In this document: positions 35,586 to 45,419 of the stretch, piece after piece
How positions within the stretch are numbered: the stretch's first letter is position 1
How the letters are laid out: every line of letters starts with the position of its first letter
Source of the DNA: Paraburkholderia sp.
GTDB lineage: Bacteria > Pseudomonadota > Gammaproteobacteria > Burkholderiales > Burkholderiaceae
NCBI GenBank assembly: GCA_004322045.1
Contig: SCRN01000040.1
Location: 372,001-436,000, forward strand
Reading direction: 5' to 3'
DNA: 64,000 nt
Translations under genes and position numbers: made by a program
Notes under the pieces: generated by a model
Database searches by the model: none
What the model saw: only the letters and a program-made list of their open reading frames with translations
Told to the model about the DNA's origin: nothing

Positions 35586-38500
35586 ATGCCGCAAACCGAC
35601 CATTCTTCCGCCGCCGTCAATCTACCGCTCGCCCTCGTGAAAGCAGGGCAACGCTTCGCGTTCGACGGCACGCACGGCTCGTCCGACGCCCTGCTGCTCG
35701 CCCGCTACAGCGAGGCCGCCCGCGCACGCGTGCCGCAACCGAGCTCGAGCGCCGGGGCGGCGCCGCTTTTGGCCATCGTCTGCGCGAGCGCCGTCGATGC
35801 GCAGCGCCTCGCGCAAGAGATTCCATGGTTCGCGCCGAACGCACGCGTGCGCTTGCTGCCCGATTGGGAGACGCTGCCCTACGATACCTTTTCGCCGCAT
35901 CAGGACCTCGTCTCCGAACGGCTCGCGACACTGCACGATCTCGGCGAAGGCCGCTGCGACATTCTGCTCGTGCCCGCCACGACGGCGCTCTATCGCATGC
36001 CGCCGGCCGCTTTTCTCGCCGCCTATACGTTCTCGTTCTCTCAAGGCGAACGGCTGGACGAAGCCAAGCTGAAGGCGCAGTTGACGCTGGCCGGGTACGA
36101 GCATGTGAGCCAAGTCGTGCGTCCCGGCGAGTATTGCGTGCGCGGCTCGCTGATCGATCTGTTTCCGATGGGCTCGCCGCTGCCGTATCGCATCGATTTA
36201 TTCGACGATCAAGTCGATTCGATTCGCGCGTTCGACCCCGACACGCAGCGCAGCCTCTACCCGGTGCGCGACGTGCGCTTGCTGCCGGGCCGCGAGTTCC
36301 CGTTCGACGAGGCGGCGCGCACGGCATTCCGCAGCCGCTGGCGCGAAGTGTTCGAAGGCGATCCGAGCCGCTCCTCCATCTACAAGGATATCGGCAACGG
36401 CGTACCTTCTGCCGGCATCGAGTACTACCTGCCGCTGTTCTTCGACGAGACCGCCACGCTCTTTCACTACCTGCCCGAGGGGACGCATTTGGCGTTCGTC
36501 GGCGATCTCGATCAGGCAATCCGCCGCTTCACGCTCGACACGAAGCAGCGCTACAACTTCCTCTCGCACGATCGCGAGCGCCCCATTCTCGAGCCGCAGC
36601 GGCTTTTTCTGTCCGACGACGATTTCTACGCGTTCGCCAAGCCGTTCGCGCGGCTCGTGCTGCCGTCGAACGGCGATGGCGCTTGGGCGAGCTCGCTACC
36701 CACGCTCGCGATCGATCGCCATGCCGGCGATCCCTTGCTTGCCCTGCGCCGCTATTTGGAAAGCAGCGAGCGGCGGGTGCTCGTGGCCGCCGAATCGGCC
36801 GGGCGGCGCGAGACGATCGCGCAGCTTTTCGCCGAGCACGGTTTGCGCCCCGCTAGCGTCGACAGCTTCCAAGACTGGCTGACGAGCGACGAGCGCTTCG
36901 CGCTGGGCGTCGCGCCGTTGACGAGCGGCTTTTCGCTGCCCGGCGAAGGGTTCGCGCTCGTCACCGAATCCGAGCTCTACGGCATGCTCGCACGCCGCGC
37001 CGGTCGCCGCCGCCAAGAGCAGGCGAGCAGCGTCGATTCGATGGTGCGCGACCTGTCGGAACTGAAGGTCGGCGACCCGGTCGTGCATGCGCAGCATGGG
37101 ATCGGCCGTTACATGGGCCTCGTCACGATGGACCTGGGCGAAGGCGAGACCGAATTTCTGCATCTCGAGTATGCGAGCGACAGCAAGCTCTACGTGCCGG
37201 TCGCCCAGTTGCACGTCATCTCGCGCTACAGCGGGGCCGACCCCGAAAGCGCGCCGCTGCATGCACTCGGCTCCGGCCAATGGGAAAAGGCGAAGCGCAA
37301 GGCCGCGCAACAAATTCGCGACACCGCCGCCGAACTGTTGAACCTCTATGCAAGGCGCGCGGCGCGTGAAGGTCACGCGTTCAAGCTCGAACCGCGCGAT
37401 TATGCGAAGTTCGCCGAAAGCTTCGGCTTCGAGGAGACGCCCGACCAAGCGTCGGCCATCGCCGCGGTGATCGGCGATATGACGGCGGGCCGGCCGATGG
37501 ACCGGCTCGTCTGCGGGGACGTCGGCTTCGGCAAGACCGAAGTGGCGCTGCGTGCCGCGTTCATCGCCGTCATGGCCGGCAAGCAAGTCGCCTTGCTCGC
37601 CCCCACCACGCTTCTCGCCGAACAGCACACGCAAACGTTCACCGACCGCTTTGCCGATTGGCCCGTGCGCGTCGCCGAACTGTCGCGCTTCAAATCGACC
37701 AAGGAAGTCAACACGGCCATCGCGCAAATCAACGAAGGCTCGGTGGATATCGTCATCGGCACGCACAAACTGCTTTCTTCGGATGTGCGCTTCAAGAGGC
37801 TCGGGCTCGTCATCATCGACGAAGAACACCGGTTCGGCGTGCGCCAGAAAGAGGCGCTCAAGGCGCTGCGCGCCGAGGTGGACGTGCTCACGCTCACCGC
37901 TACCCCGATTCCGCGCACGCTCGGCATGGCGCTCGAAGGCTTGCGCGATTTCTCCGTGATCGCGACTGCGCCGCAAAAGCGCCTGGCCATCAAGACATTC
38001 GTGCGGCGCGAGGAAGACGGCGTGATTCGCGAGGCGATGCTGCGCGAGCTCAAACGCGGCGGTCAGGTGTACTTCCTGCACAACGAGGTGGAGACCATCG
38101 AAAACCGCCGGGCAATGCTCGAAGCGCTCGTGCCCGAAGCGCGCATTGCGGTTGCCCATGGGCAAATGCACGAGCGCGAACTCGAACGCGTCATGCGCGA
38201 TTTCGTGGCGCAGCGCGCGAACGTCCTGCTGTGCACGACCATCATCGAAACCGGCATCGACGTGCCGAGCTCCAATACGATCATCATTCACCGGGCCGAC
38301 AAGTTCGGCCTCGCTCAGTTGCATCAATTGCGCGGCCGCGTCGGGCGCTCGCATCATCAGGCGTACGCCTATCTACTCGTGCACGACCCGCAAGGGCTCA
38401 CGAAACAAGCGCAGCGGCGCCTGGAAGCGATTCAGCAGATGGAGGAACTCGGCTCGGGGTTTTATCTCGCGATGCACGACCTCGAAATCCGCGGCACCGG

Positions 38501-39098
38501 GGAAGTGCTCGGCGACAAGCAATCGGGGGAGATTCACGAGATCGGCTTCCAGCTTTACTCGGATATGCTCGCGGACGCCGTCAAAGCGCTCAAGAACGGA
38601 CAGGAGCCCGACCTCACCGCGCCGCTGGCGGCAACGACCGAAATCAATCTGCACGCGCCGGCGATTCTGCCGGCCGATTATTGCGGCGATGTTCAAGAGC
38701 GCCTGTCGATCTACAAACGGCTCGCGAGTTGCGAGAGCAGCGACTCGATCGACGATATCCAAGAAGAACTCATTGACCGTTTCGGCAAGCTGCCGCCGCA
38801 GGCGCACGCGCTCGTGGAAACACACCGGCTCAGGCTCGCGGCGAAGCCGCTCGGCATTTCAAAGATCGACGCGGGCGAGAACGCGATCAGTCTGCAATTC
38901 ATCCCGAATCCGCCGATCGACGCCATGCGCATCATCGAAATGGTGCAAAAGCACAAGCACATCAAGCTTGCCGGGCAAGATAAGCTGCGCATCGAAACCC
39001 GCAGCCCCGATCTCTCGGTGCGCTTGGCGACCGTCAAGGAATCGCTGCGCGCCCTCGGTGCGCCGGCGCGGCAAAACGCGCCCGTGGCCGCTCGCTGA
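35586..39098 (+). CDS. mfd: Transcription-repair coupling factor
   Basis: 1170 aa. An N-terminal UvrB-like module is followed by an RNA-polymerase-interaction domain (VGDPVVHAQHGIGRYMGL), a RecG-like translocase with Walker A GDVGFGKTEVA near residue 650 and the DEEH box IIDEEHRFGV, and the TRCF C-terminal domain. It removes stalled RNA polymerase and recruits UvrA. Full family length. ATG at 35586 is chosen; 42 further in-frame codons upstream read as unrelated, and the TATAAT box lies before them. Confidence 0.96.
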   Translation: MPQTDHSSAAVNLPLALVKAGQRFAFDGTHGSSDALLLARYSEAARARVPQPSSSAGAAPLLAIVCASAVDAQRLAQEIPWFAPNARVRLLPDWETLPYDTFSPHQDLVSERLATLHDLGEGRCDILLVPATTALYRMPPAAFLAAYTFSFSQGERLDEAKLKAQLTLAGYEHVSQVVRPGEYCVRGSLIDLFPMGSPLPYRIDLFDDQVDSIRAFDPDTQRSLYPVRDVRLLPGREFPFDEAARTAFRSRWREVFEGDPSRSSIYKDIGNGVPSAGIEYYLPLFFDETATLFHYLPEGTHLAFVGDLDQAIRRFTLDTKQRYNFLSHDRERPILEPQRLFLSDDDFYAFAKPFARLVLPSNGDGAWASSLPTLAIDRHAGDPLLALRRYLESSERRVLVAAESAGRRETIAQLFAEHGLRPASVDSFQDWLTSDERFALGVAPLTSGFSLPGEGFALVTESELYGMLARRAGRRRQEQASSVDSMVRDLSELKVGDPVVHAQHGIGRYMGLVTMDLGEGETEFLHLEYASDSKLYVPVAQLHVISRYSGADPESAPLHALGSGQWEKAKRKAAQQIRDTAAELLNLYARRAAREGHAFKLEPRDYAKFAESFGFEETPDQASAIAAVIGDMTAGRPMDRLVCGDVGFGKTEVALRAAFIAVMAGKQVALLAPTTLLAEQHTQTFTDRFADWPVRVAELSRFKSTKEVNTAIAQINEGSVDIVIGTHKLLSSDVRFKRLGLVIIDEEHRFGVRQKEALKALRAEVDVLTLTATPIPRTLGMALEGLRDFSVIATAPQKRLAIKTFVRREEDGVIREAMLRELKRGGQVYFLHNEVETIENRRAMLEALVPEARIAVAHGQMHERELERVMRDFVAQRANVLLCTTIIETGIDVPSSNTIIIHRADKFGLAQLHQLRGRVGRSHHQAYAYLLVHDPQGLTKQAQRRLEAIQQMEELGSGFYLAMHDLEIRGTGEVLGDKQSGEIHEIGFQLYSDMLADAVKALKNGQEPDLTAPLAATTEINLHAPAILPADYCGDVQERLSIYKRLASCESSDSIDDIQEELIDRFGKLPPQAHALVETHRLRLAAKPLGISKIDAGENAISLQFIPNPPIDAMRIIEMVQKHKHIKLAGQDKLRIETRSPDLSVRLATVKESLRALGAPARQNAPVAAR

Positions 39099-39278
39099 AC
39101 CTGAGCGCGGCGGCGGGCGCCAAGCTCGCCGCACGCGAACCGCACGGTCCGCGTTCGTGAGGCCTGAGGTCGATGCCAGCTTCCGATACCGCAGCGCACA
39201 ATCGACAGCGTGCGCATCATTTGGGTCCGGTCGTGTTTTTTCGGTATGATCGGACCACTCATAAGCTGGAGCTTCGCC

Positions 39279-40538
39279 ATGTCGCAGGATGTCGAAACGG
39301 CGCACTTGTCCTCCCCTTCCTCCCTTCCTCGGCCGGCTTCGGCTTCTACCGCCTCCCCCGCTCAATCGCCGCTCAGCCTTTCGTGGGTCGAGCGTTTGGT
39401 CGAGATCGATACGACCAGCCGCGTCCCCAACATCGGCCTGATCGAGCTGGTGCGCGACGCGCTGGCGGGGCTCGGCGTGGCGTCGACGCTCACGCAGGAC
39501 GGCCGTGGTCAATGGGCGAATTTGTTCGCGACGATCCCGGCTCGCGATGGGACCACGAACGGCGGCGTCGTGCTCTCGGGCCATACGGACGTCGTGCCCG
39601 TCGACGGTCAGGCATGGGACAGCGATCCGTTCAAGCCGCAAGTGCGCGACGGCCGGCTGTACGGTCGCGGCACGTGCGACATGAAAGGCTTCATCGGTGC
39701 GGCGCTCGCGCTCGTTCCTGAAATGCAGGCGGCGCAGTTGGCCAAGCCGATCCATCTCGCTCTTTCCTTCGACGAGGAGATCGGCTGCGCGGGCGCCCCC
39801 TACATGATTGCGGATTTGCTGCGCCGCGGCGTGAAGCCGGAAGGCTGCATCGTCGGCGAGCCGACGAGCATGCGCCCGATCGTGGCGCATAAGGGCATCA
39901 ACGCTTATCGCTGTTGCGTGCGCGGTCATGCGGCGCACTCGTCGCTCACGCCCAAAGGGTTGAATGCGATCGAGTATGCAGCGCGGCTGATTTGCCACAT
40001 TCGCGATCTAGCCGATGAAATGCGCCGCGACGGCCCCTTCGACGAAGACTACGACGTGCCGTTCACGACGGCGCAAACGAGCACGATCGAAGGCGGCAAC
40101 GCAATCAACACCGTGCCTGCCGAGTGCCGCTTCGGCTTCGAGTTTCGCAATCTGCCCACGCTCGATCCCGAGACCGTATTCGCACGCATCGAACGCTATG
40201 CGCACGAGACGCTGTTGCCGCAAATGCGGCGCGAGCATCCGAACGCGGCGATCGAGTTCACCAAGATTGCTGCGGCTCCGGGGCTCGATGCCTCCGAGCA
40301 AGCCGCCATCACTGCGCTCGTGCGAGCGCTGACGGCCAATCGCGAAACCCGCAAGGTCGCCTACGGCACCGAAGCCGGCCTCTTTGCGCGCGCCGGCGTG
40401 CCGAGCATCGTGTGCGGCCCCGGCGATATCGAGCAAGCGCACAAGCCCAACGAGTACTTGGCGTTGTCGCAGCTTGCGGCCTGCGAAGACTTCCTGCGCA
40501 AGTTCATTCGCAGCATGTCGGTCGACGCGCAAGCGTAA
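39279..40538 (+). CDS. argE: Acetylornithine deacetylase
   Basis: 419 aa M20-family zinc hydrolase. Metal and catalytic residues appear in LSGHTDVVPVDGQ, GRGTCDMKGF and SFDEEIGCAGAP. The sequence is close to the ArgE class that removes acetate from N-acetylornithine in arginine synthesis. GGAG 7 bases before ATG 39279 decides the start over an earlier in-frame one at 39210. Dehydratase-like gene follows by 34 bp. Confidence 0.9.
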   Translation: MSQDVETAHLSSPSSLPRPASASTASPAQSPLSLSWVERLVEIDTTSRVPNIGLIELVRDALAGLGVASTLTQDGRGQWANLFATIPARDGTTNGGVVLSGHTDVVPVDGQAWDSDPFKPQVRDGRLYGRGTCDMKGFIGAALALVPEMQAAQLAKPIHLALSFDEEIGCAGAPYMIADLLRRGVKPEGCIVGEPTSMRPIVAHKGINAYRCCVRGHAAHSSLTPKGLNAIEYAARLICHIRDLADEMRRDGPFDEDYDVPFTTAQTSTIEGGNAINTVPAECRFGFEFRNLPTLDPETVFARIERYAHETLLPQMRREHPNAAIEFTKIAAAPGLDASEQAAITALVRALTANRETRKVAYGTEAGLFARAGVPSIVCGPGDIEQAHKPNEYLALSQLAACEDFLRKFIRSMSVDAQA

Positions 40539-40572
40539 CGCGCACGAACCCCTCAACGACGCGCTCCGAGCC

Positions 40573-41586
40573 ATGTCCACCGCCATGTCGCAGCCGACCG
40601 ACCGCACCATCGACACCGAGCCGATTCCGACGCTCGATGCAATCGCCACGCAACATTTCGCGCTCACGCCCTGGGTGTTTCGCACACCGGTGTTCGAGCG
40701 GCACGACTTTCCCTCGTTGGAAGGCACCGCGATCAACTTCAAGTTCGAACTGCTGCAAGCGAGTGGAACCTTCAAGGCGCGCGGCGCTTTCACGAACTTG
40801 CTGGCGCTCGACGCCACGCAGCGCAGCGTCGGCGTGACCTGCGTCTCGGGCGGCAACCACGCCGCGGCCGTCGCGTATGCGGCGATGCGGCTAGGCGTCA
40901 GCGCGAAGGTCGTCGTCTTTCGCACCACCACGCCGACACGCATCGAGTTGTGCAAGCAGTATCGCGCCGAGGTGGTCGTGGCCGATACGCCAGCCGAGGC
41001 ATTCGATCTCGTGCGCCGCATCGAGACGGAAGAAGGCCGCTTCTTCGTGCATCCGTTCAACGGCTATCGGACCGTCCTAGGCACCGCCACGCTCGGCTAC
41101 GAATGGGCCACGCAAACGCCCGATCTCGATGCCGTGATCGTGCCGATCGGCGGCGGCGGGCTCGCCGCGGGGGTGTCGACCGCCCTGCGCCTGGCCAATC
41201 CGCGCGTTCACGTGTACGGCGTGGAGCCAGAAGGCGCCGACGCCATGAACAAGAGCTTCGCCGCCAATCACACGATCAAGATGGGTCCGATGCATTCGAT
41301 CGCCGATTCGCTGATGGCGCCGCATACCGAGCAATACAGCTACGAGCTCTGCCGCCGCCATATCGACCGGCTTGTGACCGTGTCGGACGACGCATTGCGC
41401 GCGGCCATGCTGAAGCTGTTCACGCAGTTGAAGATCGCGGTGGAGCCGGCCTGCGCAGCGGCCACCGCGGCGCTGCTCGGCCCGCTGCGCGAAACGTTGC
41501 AGGGCAAACGCGTCGGCGTGCTGCTGTGCGGCTCCAATACCGATCCCGCCACGTTCGCCTCGCACATTCAATCGGCGCAGGCATAA
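40573..41586 (+). CDS. Threonine/serine dehydratase-like PLP enzyme
   Basis: 337 aa fold type II PLP enzyme. Lysine K68 in SGTFKARGAF forms the Schiff base; SGGNHAAAVAYAA, the glycine loop PIGGGGLAAG and CGSNTD complete the cofactor site. It lacks the regulatory ACT domain of biosynthetic IlvA, so a catabolic threonine dehydratase, serine racemase or hydroxyaspartate dehydratase are all possible. ATG 40573 or 40585; both keep the whole domain. Probably cotranscribed with argE. Confidence 0.85.
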   Translation: MSTAMSQPTDRTIDTEPIPTLDAIATQHFALTPWVFRTPVFERHDFPSLEGTAINFKFELLQASGTFKARGAFTNLLALDATQRSVGVTCVSGGNHAAAVAYAAMRLGVSAKVVVFRTTTPTRIELCKQYRAEVVVADTPAEAFDLVRRIETEEGRFFVHPFNGYRTVLGTATLGYEWATQTPDLDAVIVPIGGGGLAAGVSTALRLANPRVHVYGVEPEGADAMNKSFAANHTIKMGPMHSIADSLMAPHTEQYSYELCRRHIDRLVTVSDDALRAAMLKLFTQLKIAVEPACAAATAALLGPLRETLQGKRVGVLLCGSNTDPATFASHIQSAQA

Positions 41587-41641
41587 GCGCGGCCACCAAG
41601 CGCGCGCTTCGCCCCGGCCTCGCCGCTTCGAGGCGCACGAC

Positions 41642-41676
41642 TTATCCCCAGATTTTGTTGACAGACCTGTTGATAA
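41642..41676. repeat. 35-bp element with paired inverted DnaA-box-like arms, copy 1
   Basis: TTATCCCCAG, a 15-base spacer and CTGTTGATAA (reverse complement TTATCAACAG) lie between the convergent dehydratase and PBP1A genes. Both arms resemble DnaA boxes (TTATCCACA). A second copy with the same 15-base spacing lies on the other side of the PBP1A gene. The two copies match at about 26 of 35 positions. Confidence 0.55.
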
Positions 41677-41805
41677 GCCTTGGGCGATTGCGCTAAGCAG
41701 TTGTACGCACAACGAATTTTTCTCGCGCCTCTTGTTTGAGGCAGGGCGATGCAGCCGGGCGCTTGACGAGCGATTAGCGCTTCGCGGCACGGGACGCATC
41801 TCGCG

Positions 41806-44271
41806 TTACGGCCGGTTGTCCTCGAACAGATTCAAAATCTGCTTCTGCTCTTGCTTGCTCACGTCCGGCGTCGCCAAACCGGCCGGGCCCACCGAGCCGA
41901 CGGCGTCGCTCGCCCCGGTGCCGGCCAGCGCGGTACCGGCATCGGTGCCGATGCTTGCGACGAAGCCGTTTCCTGGAACCTTATCGGCCAGATAGAGCTC
42001 GCCCGCGATCGTGGCGACGCCTTCGGGCATCGGCATCGGTTGATCCGGCACGCCGCGCAGCGCGCGGCTCATGTAGTCCACCCAAATCGGCAAGGCGAGT
42101 TGCGCGCCGAACTCGCGGCTACCCAGGCTCTTCGGTTGATCGTAGCCCATCCACGCCACGGCGACGAGCGTCGGCTGATAGCCTGCGAACCAACCGTCCT
42201 TCGCATCGTTGGTCGTACCGGTCTTGCCCGACAAGTCGCTGCGATGCAGCGCGTTCGTGCCCGCACCGGTGCCCGCCGTCGCCACCGAATGCAACAGGCT
42301 GTTCATGATGTAGGCGGTGGCCGCGCTGATCGAGCGCGGCGCGTTCTGGCCCGCGACGATGGGTTGCGCCTTCGAAACGGGTTGCCCGCGTGCATCGTCC
42401 ACTTCCGCGATCAGATACGGATTGACGCGATAGCCGCCGTTCGCGAACACCGAATAAGCCGCGGCGGACTGCAGCGGCGTGACGAGGCCCGCGCCGAGCG
42501 CCATCGGCAAATACGGCGGGGTTTTATCGGCGTCGAAGCCGAAACGCTGCGTCACGTAGTCTTGCGCGTACTTCGTGCCGATGTACGACAAGATCCGAAT
42601 GGATACCAAATTCTTCGATTTCTCGAGCGCGACGCGCATCGACATCGGCCCTTCGGGCTGATCGTCATCCTTCGGCTCCCAGGGATCGCCGCCAGGCGTG
42701 CTGGGCGGGAAATACAGCGGAGCGTCGTTGATGATGGTCGCCGGGGCGAGCCCTTTGTCGATCGACGCCGAGTAGATGAACGGCTTGAAGCTCGAGCCCG
42801 GTTGGCGCCACGCCTGCGTGACATGGTTGAACTTGTTCTTGTTGAAGTCGAAGCCGCCAACGAGGGCACGTACCGCTCCGTCTTGCGGGGCCAGCGAGAC
42901 GAGCGCGCCCTCGACTTGCGGAAGCTGCGTGATTTGCCAATTGCCCTTCGCATCGGGCATCAAGCGCACGATCGAGCCGGGGCGGATGCGTTGCGCCTGC
43001 GACGCGCGCGGGCCGAGCGCGAACGCCGCGAACCGCAAGCCCTCGCCGGTGATCTTGGCCGAGCCGCCGTCGACGAATTGCACCGTCACTTGCTTCGGGC
43101 TCGCGCCCGTCACAACGGCCGCAACGAGCTCGCCATCATCGGGATGATCGGCTAGCGCATCGTCGATCGCTTCATCGCGATCGTCGCCCGCGGCCGGCAA
43201 TTCGACGAACCCTTCCGGCCCGCGATACCCGTGGCGGCGCTCGTAGTCCATGACGCCTTTGCGCACGGCGCGATAGGCGGCGTCCTGGTCGGCCGAATCG
43301 ATGGTGGTCGTGACCGTCAGGCCACGGGTATAGGTTTCGTCTTTGTATTGCGCGTACATCATCTGCCGCACCATTTCGGCCACGTACTCGGCATGGACGC
43401 TGTACTCGCTGCCGGCGGCTTTGGTGCGAATCGGCTCCTTCACGGCCTCGTCGTACTGCGGCTGCGTGATGTAGCCCAAATCGAGCATGCGCTTCAGGAT
43501 GTACTCCTGGCGGATCTTCGCGCGCTTCGGATTGACGACGGGGTTGTAGGCGGACGGGGCCTTCGGCAACCCGGCCAGCATCGCCGCCTCCGCCACCGTA
43601 ATGTTCTTCAGATCCTTGCCGAAGTACACGCGCGCCGCGGCGGCAAAGCCGTAAGCGCGCTCGCCCAGATAAATCTGGTTCATGTACAACTCGAGGATCT
43701 GGTCCTTCGTGAGCGCGCGCTCGATCTTGTAGGCGAGCATCATCTCGTAGATCTTGCGCGTGTACGTCTTCTCGCTCGACAGGAAGAAGTTGCGCGCCAC
43801 CTGCATCGTGATCGTGCTCGCGCCTTGCGAAGCGCCGCCATGCAGCAGGTCGGCCGTGCCCGCGCGCAAGATGCCGATGAAATCGACGCCGCCGTGCTCG
43901 TAGAAGCGGTAATCCTCGATGGCAAGCACCGCTTTCTTCATGACGTCGGGGATATCCGCGAACCGAACCAAGCTGCGCCGCTCTTCGCCGAACTCGCCAA
44001 TCAGGACGTGATCGGCCGTATAGATGCGCAGCGGGACTTTCGGGCGGTAATCGGTCAGTGCATCGAGCGAGGGCAGTTGCGGCGCCATGACGATCAGCGC
44101 GTAGCCGACGATCAACGCACCGACGACGGCAACGGTGGCCATGAGGCCCACGAACGTCAACGCGATCCGCCCGCCTAGCGAGCGACGAGCGCTGCTGGAA
44201 CTATCGGAGGGGCGGGGAGGAACTCGGTCGGCCGGGCGGCCATCGGAAGGCGGTCTTTTGATGATAGGCAT
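41806..44271 (-). CDS. mrcA: Penicillin-binding protein 1A (bifunctional transglycosylase/transpeptidase)
   Basis: 821 aa. A membrane anchor near residues 35-65 precedes the glycosyltransferase 51 domain (EDYRFYEHGGVD, GASTITMQVARNFF), an OB-like insert and the transpeptidase with SxxK serine near 493 (GSSFKPF), SKN, and KTG in SGKTGTTND near 681. It polymerises and crosslinks peptidoglycan. ATG at 44271 (MPIIKRPP) is chosen ahead of the anchor; the frame stays open for 41 codons upstream without similarity. Flanked by the 35-bp elements. A TAAAAT hexamer at 44406-44401 is a possible -10. Confidence 0.94.
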   Translation of the reverse strand: MPIIKRPPSDGRPADRVPPRPSDSSSSARRSLGGRIALTFVGLMATVAVVGALIVGYALIVMAPQLPSLDALTDYRPKVPLRIYTADHVLIGEFGEERRSLVRFADIPDVMKKAVLAIEDYRFYEHGGVDFIGILRAGTADLLHGGASQGASTITMQVARNFFLSSEKTYTRKIYEMMLAYKIERALTKDQILELYMNQIYLGERAYGFAAAARVYFGKDLKNITVAEAAMLAGLPKAPSAYNPVVNPKRAKIRQEYILKRMLDLGYITQPQYDEAVKEPIRTKAAGSEYSVHAEYVAEMVRQMMYAQYKDETYTRGLTVTTTIDSADQDAAYRAVRKGVMDYERRHGYRGPEGFVELPAAGDDRDEAIDDALADHPDDGELVAAVVTGASPKQVTVQFVDGGSAKITGEGLRFAAFALGPRASQAQRIRPGSIVRLMPDAKGNWQITQLPQVEGALVSLAPQDGAVRALVGGFDFNKNKFNHVTQAWRQPGSSFKPFIYSASIDKGLAPATIINDAPLYFPPSTPGGDPWEPKDDDQPEGPMSMRVALEKSKNLVSIRILSYIGTKYAQDYVTQRFGFDADKTPPYLPMALGAGLVTPLQSAAAYSVFANGGYRVNPYLIAEVDDARGQPVSKAQPIVAGQNAPRSISAATAYIMNSLLHSVATAGTGAGTNALHRSDLSGKTGTTNDAKDGWFAGYQPTLVAVAWMGYDQPKSLGSREFGAQLALPIWVDYMSRALRGVPDQPMPMPEGVATIAGELYLADKVPGNGFVASIGTDAGTALAGTGASDAVGSVGPAGLATPDVSKQEQKQILNLFEDNRP

Positions 44272-44651
44272 GACGGCATGAATGGCGCGGCTCTCGGCGC
44301 CTCTTCGCCGCGAGCGGTGCTCGCAGCGTGACTCGTAATGTATGTATTCGTGAGGTTGGCCGCCTTCGGCGGCGAACCGCCGAGCGCGGGGCAACAGCGC
44401 ATTTTAATTAAATCGCCGCCGCGGCACCGGAATTTTTTTTGTAAGAATTCGCGCAAAACGGCACATTCGCCCGATAGCGGCAAGTTATCAACAGAAAATG
44501 TTGAAAGGCCTGTGGAGAAGTGGCAGAAAACACGCATAAGTGATTGATGGCGCACGAATATCGCGACCGGGCGCGTTTGAGGGCAGCGTCTGCCGCCTTA
44601 TCATGTTGGACATCGCCGCCCCGCCCCGCTTTCGACGCCAGCGAGCCTATC
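44272..44651. other. 380-bp divergent region between PBP1A and the RHH-like gene
   Basis: AT-richer than its neighbours, with runs such as AATTTTTTTT near 44430. It contains the second copy of the 35-bp DnaA-box-like element and a 17-bp palindrome, listed separately, and probable promoters for both flanking genes. Confidence 0.5.
44485..44519. repeat. 35-bp element with paired inverted DnaA-box-like arms, copy 2
   Basis: TTATCAACAG, 15 bases, CTGTGGAGAA. Same orientation and same spacer length as the copy at 41642. Both spacers contain GTTGA at the same place. Inside it, TCAACA-GAAAA-TGTTGA (44488-44504) forms a perfect 17-bp palindrome with odd spacer. Confidence 0.55.
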
Positions 44652-45203
44652 ATGAGCCAGAGCAGCGAACGTCTCGTCGTTTTCGTCACGCCCGCGCAAA
44701 AGCGCGTGCTCGCCGCGCGCGCGCAGCGCATGGGCATCAGCCTGAGCGAACTCGTGCGGCGCGCCGTCCTGGCCTTCGACGATACCGGCGAAGAAGTACG
44801 AGCGGCGGGCCTCGTCGACCGGCTCGGCGCGGCCGCCCGCCATCACGCCGTCGATGACGATCTACTGCGGCGTCTCGCGGCCGGGCAGCCGGGACATGCA
44901 GCGCACACCGCACCCACGGAGTCCCGCGTTCGAGGCGACCCATCTGGACAGGCGAACGGCAACGCCGAGCAACCGGCGTCCAACGTCCGCGCGCTGGCGC
45001 CGGCCCCCTCGCCGGACGGAACCCTGCTGCCGAACGAGCCGGAACGCGAGGACGCGCCGGCCGTGCTGCCCGTCGCCGCCGCTGTGGCCCGGGTGCTCGC
45101 GCTAGAGGCGGGTTCGCCCGTGCAGCCGGACCCCAATCACGAGGACGAAGCCGCCGTCGCGCGGGCGATCGCCAGCGCATCGCGCGATTTAAGCCGGCTT
45201 TAA
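44652..45203 (+). CDS. Ribbon-helix-helix-like protein with long disordered tail
   Basis: 183 aa. Residues 5-42 (SERLVVFVTPAQKRVLAAR then MGISLSELVRRAVLAFD) read like the strand-helix-helix of a CopG/MetJ-type DNA-binding domain. The remaining 140 residues are rich in alanine, proline and acidic residues and look disordered. No partner toxin gene is adjacent. ATG 44652 follows a 36-codon open stretch with no similarity; the SD is weak. The palindrome at 44488-44504 could be its own operator. Function unknown. Confidence 0.68.
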   Translation: MSQSSERLVVFVTPAQKRVLAARAQRMGISLSELVRRAVLAFDDTGEEVRAAGLVDRLGAAARHHAVDDDLLRRLAAGQPGHAAHTAPTESRVRGDPSGQANGNAEQPASNVRALAPAPSPDGTLLPNEPEREDAPAVLPVAAAVARVLALEAGSPVQPDPNHEDEAAVARAIASASRDLSRL

Positions 45204-45419
45204 CGATACCCTGCTGTACTATCGCGAGCGGCGCAAATGGGAGCGCATGGCGCCGTGCCTCTTGCAATTGCGCCGCGCGTCCCGACATTCGGCAAGCGCG
45301 CCGCGCCGCTTGGCTCGCGCCGCGCCGCCGGTCGCAACGCGGCGTAGCATAGAGCGTTGGGCACGCCAGAATCGCCGCCCGAGCCCATTGGGCGCCGACA
45401 TCATTTCACGGAGGATTTC

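Noticed and set aside
45340-45419. Possible sigma-54 promoter before the PspA gene
   Set aside because: A GGGCACG-like sequence occurs, but the required GC 10 bp after GG is missing.
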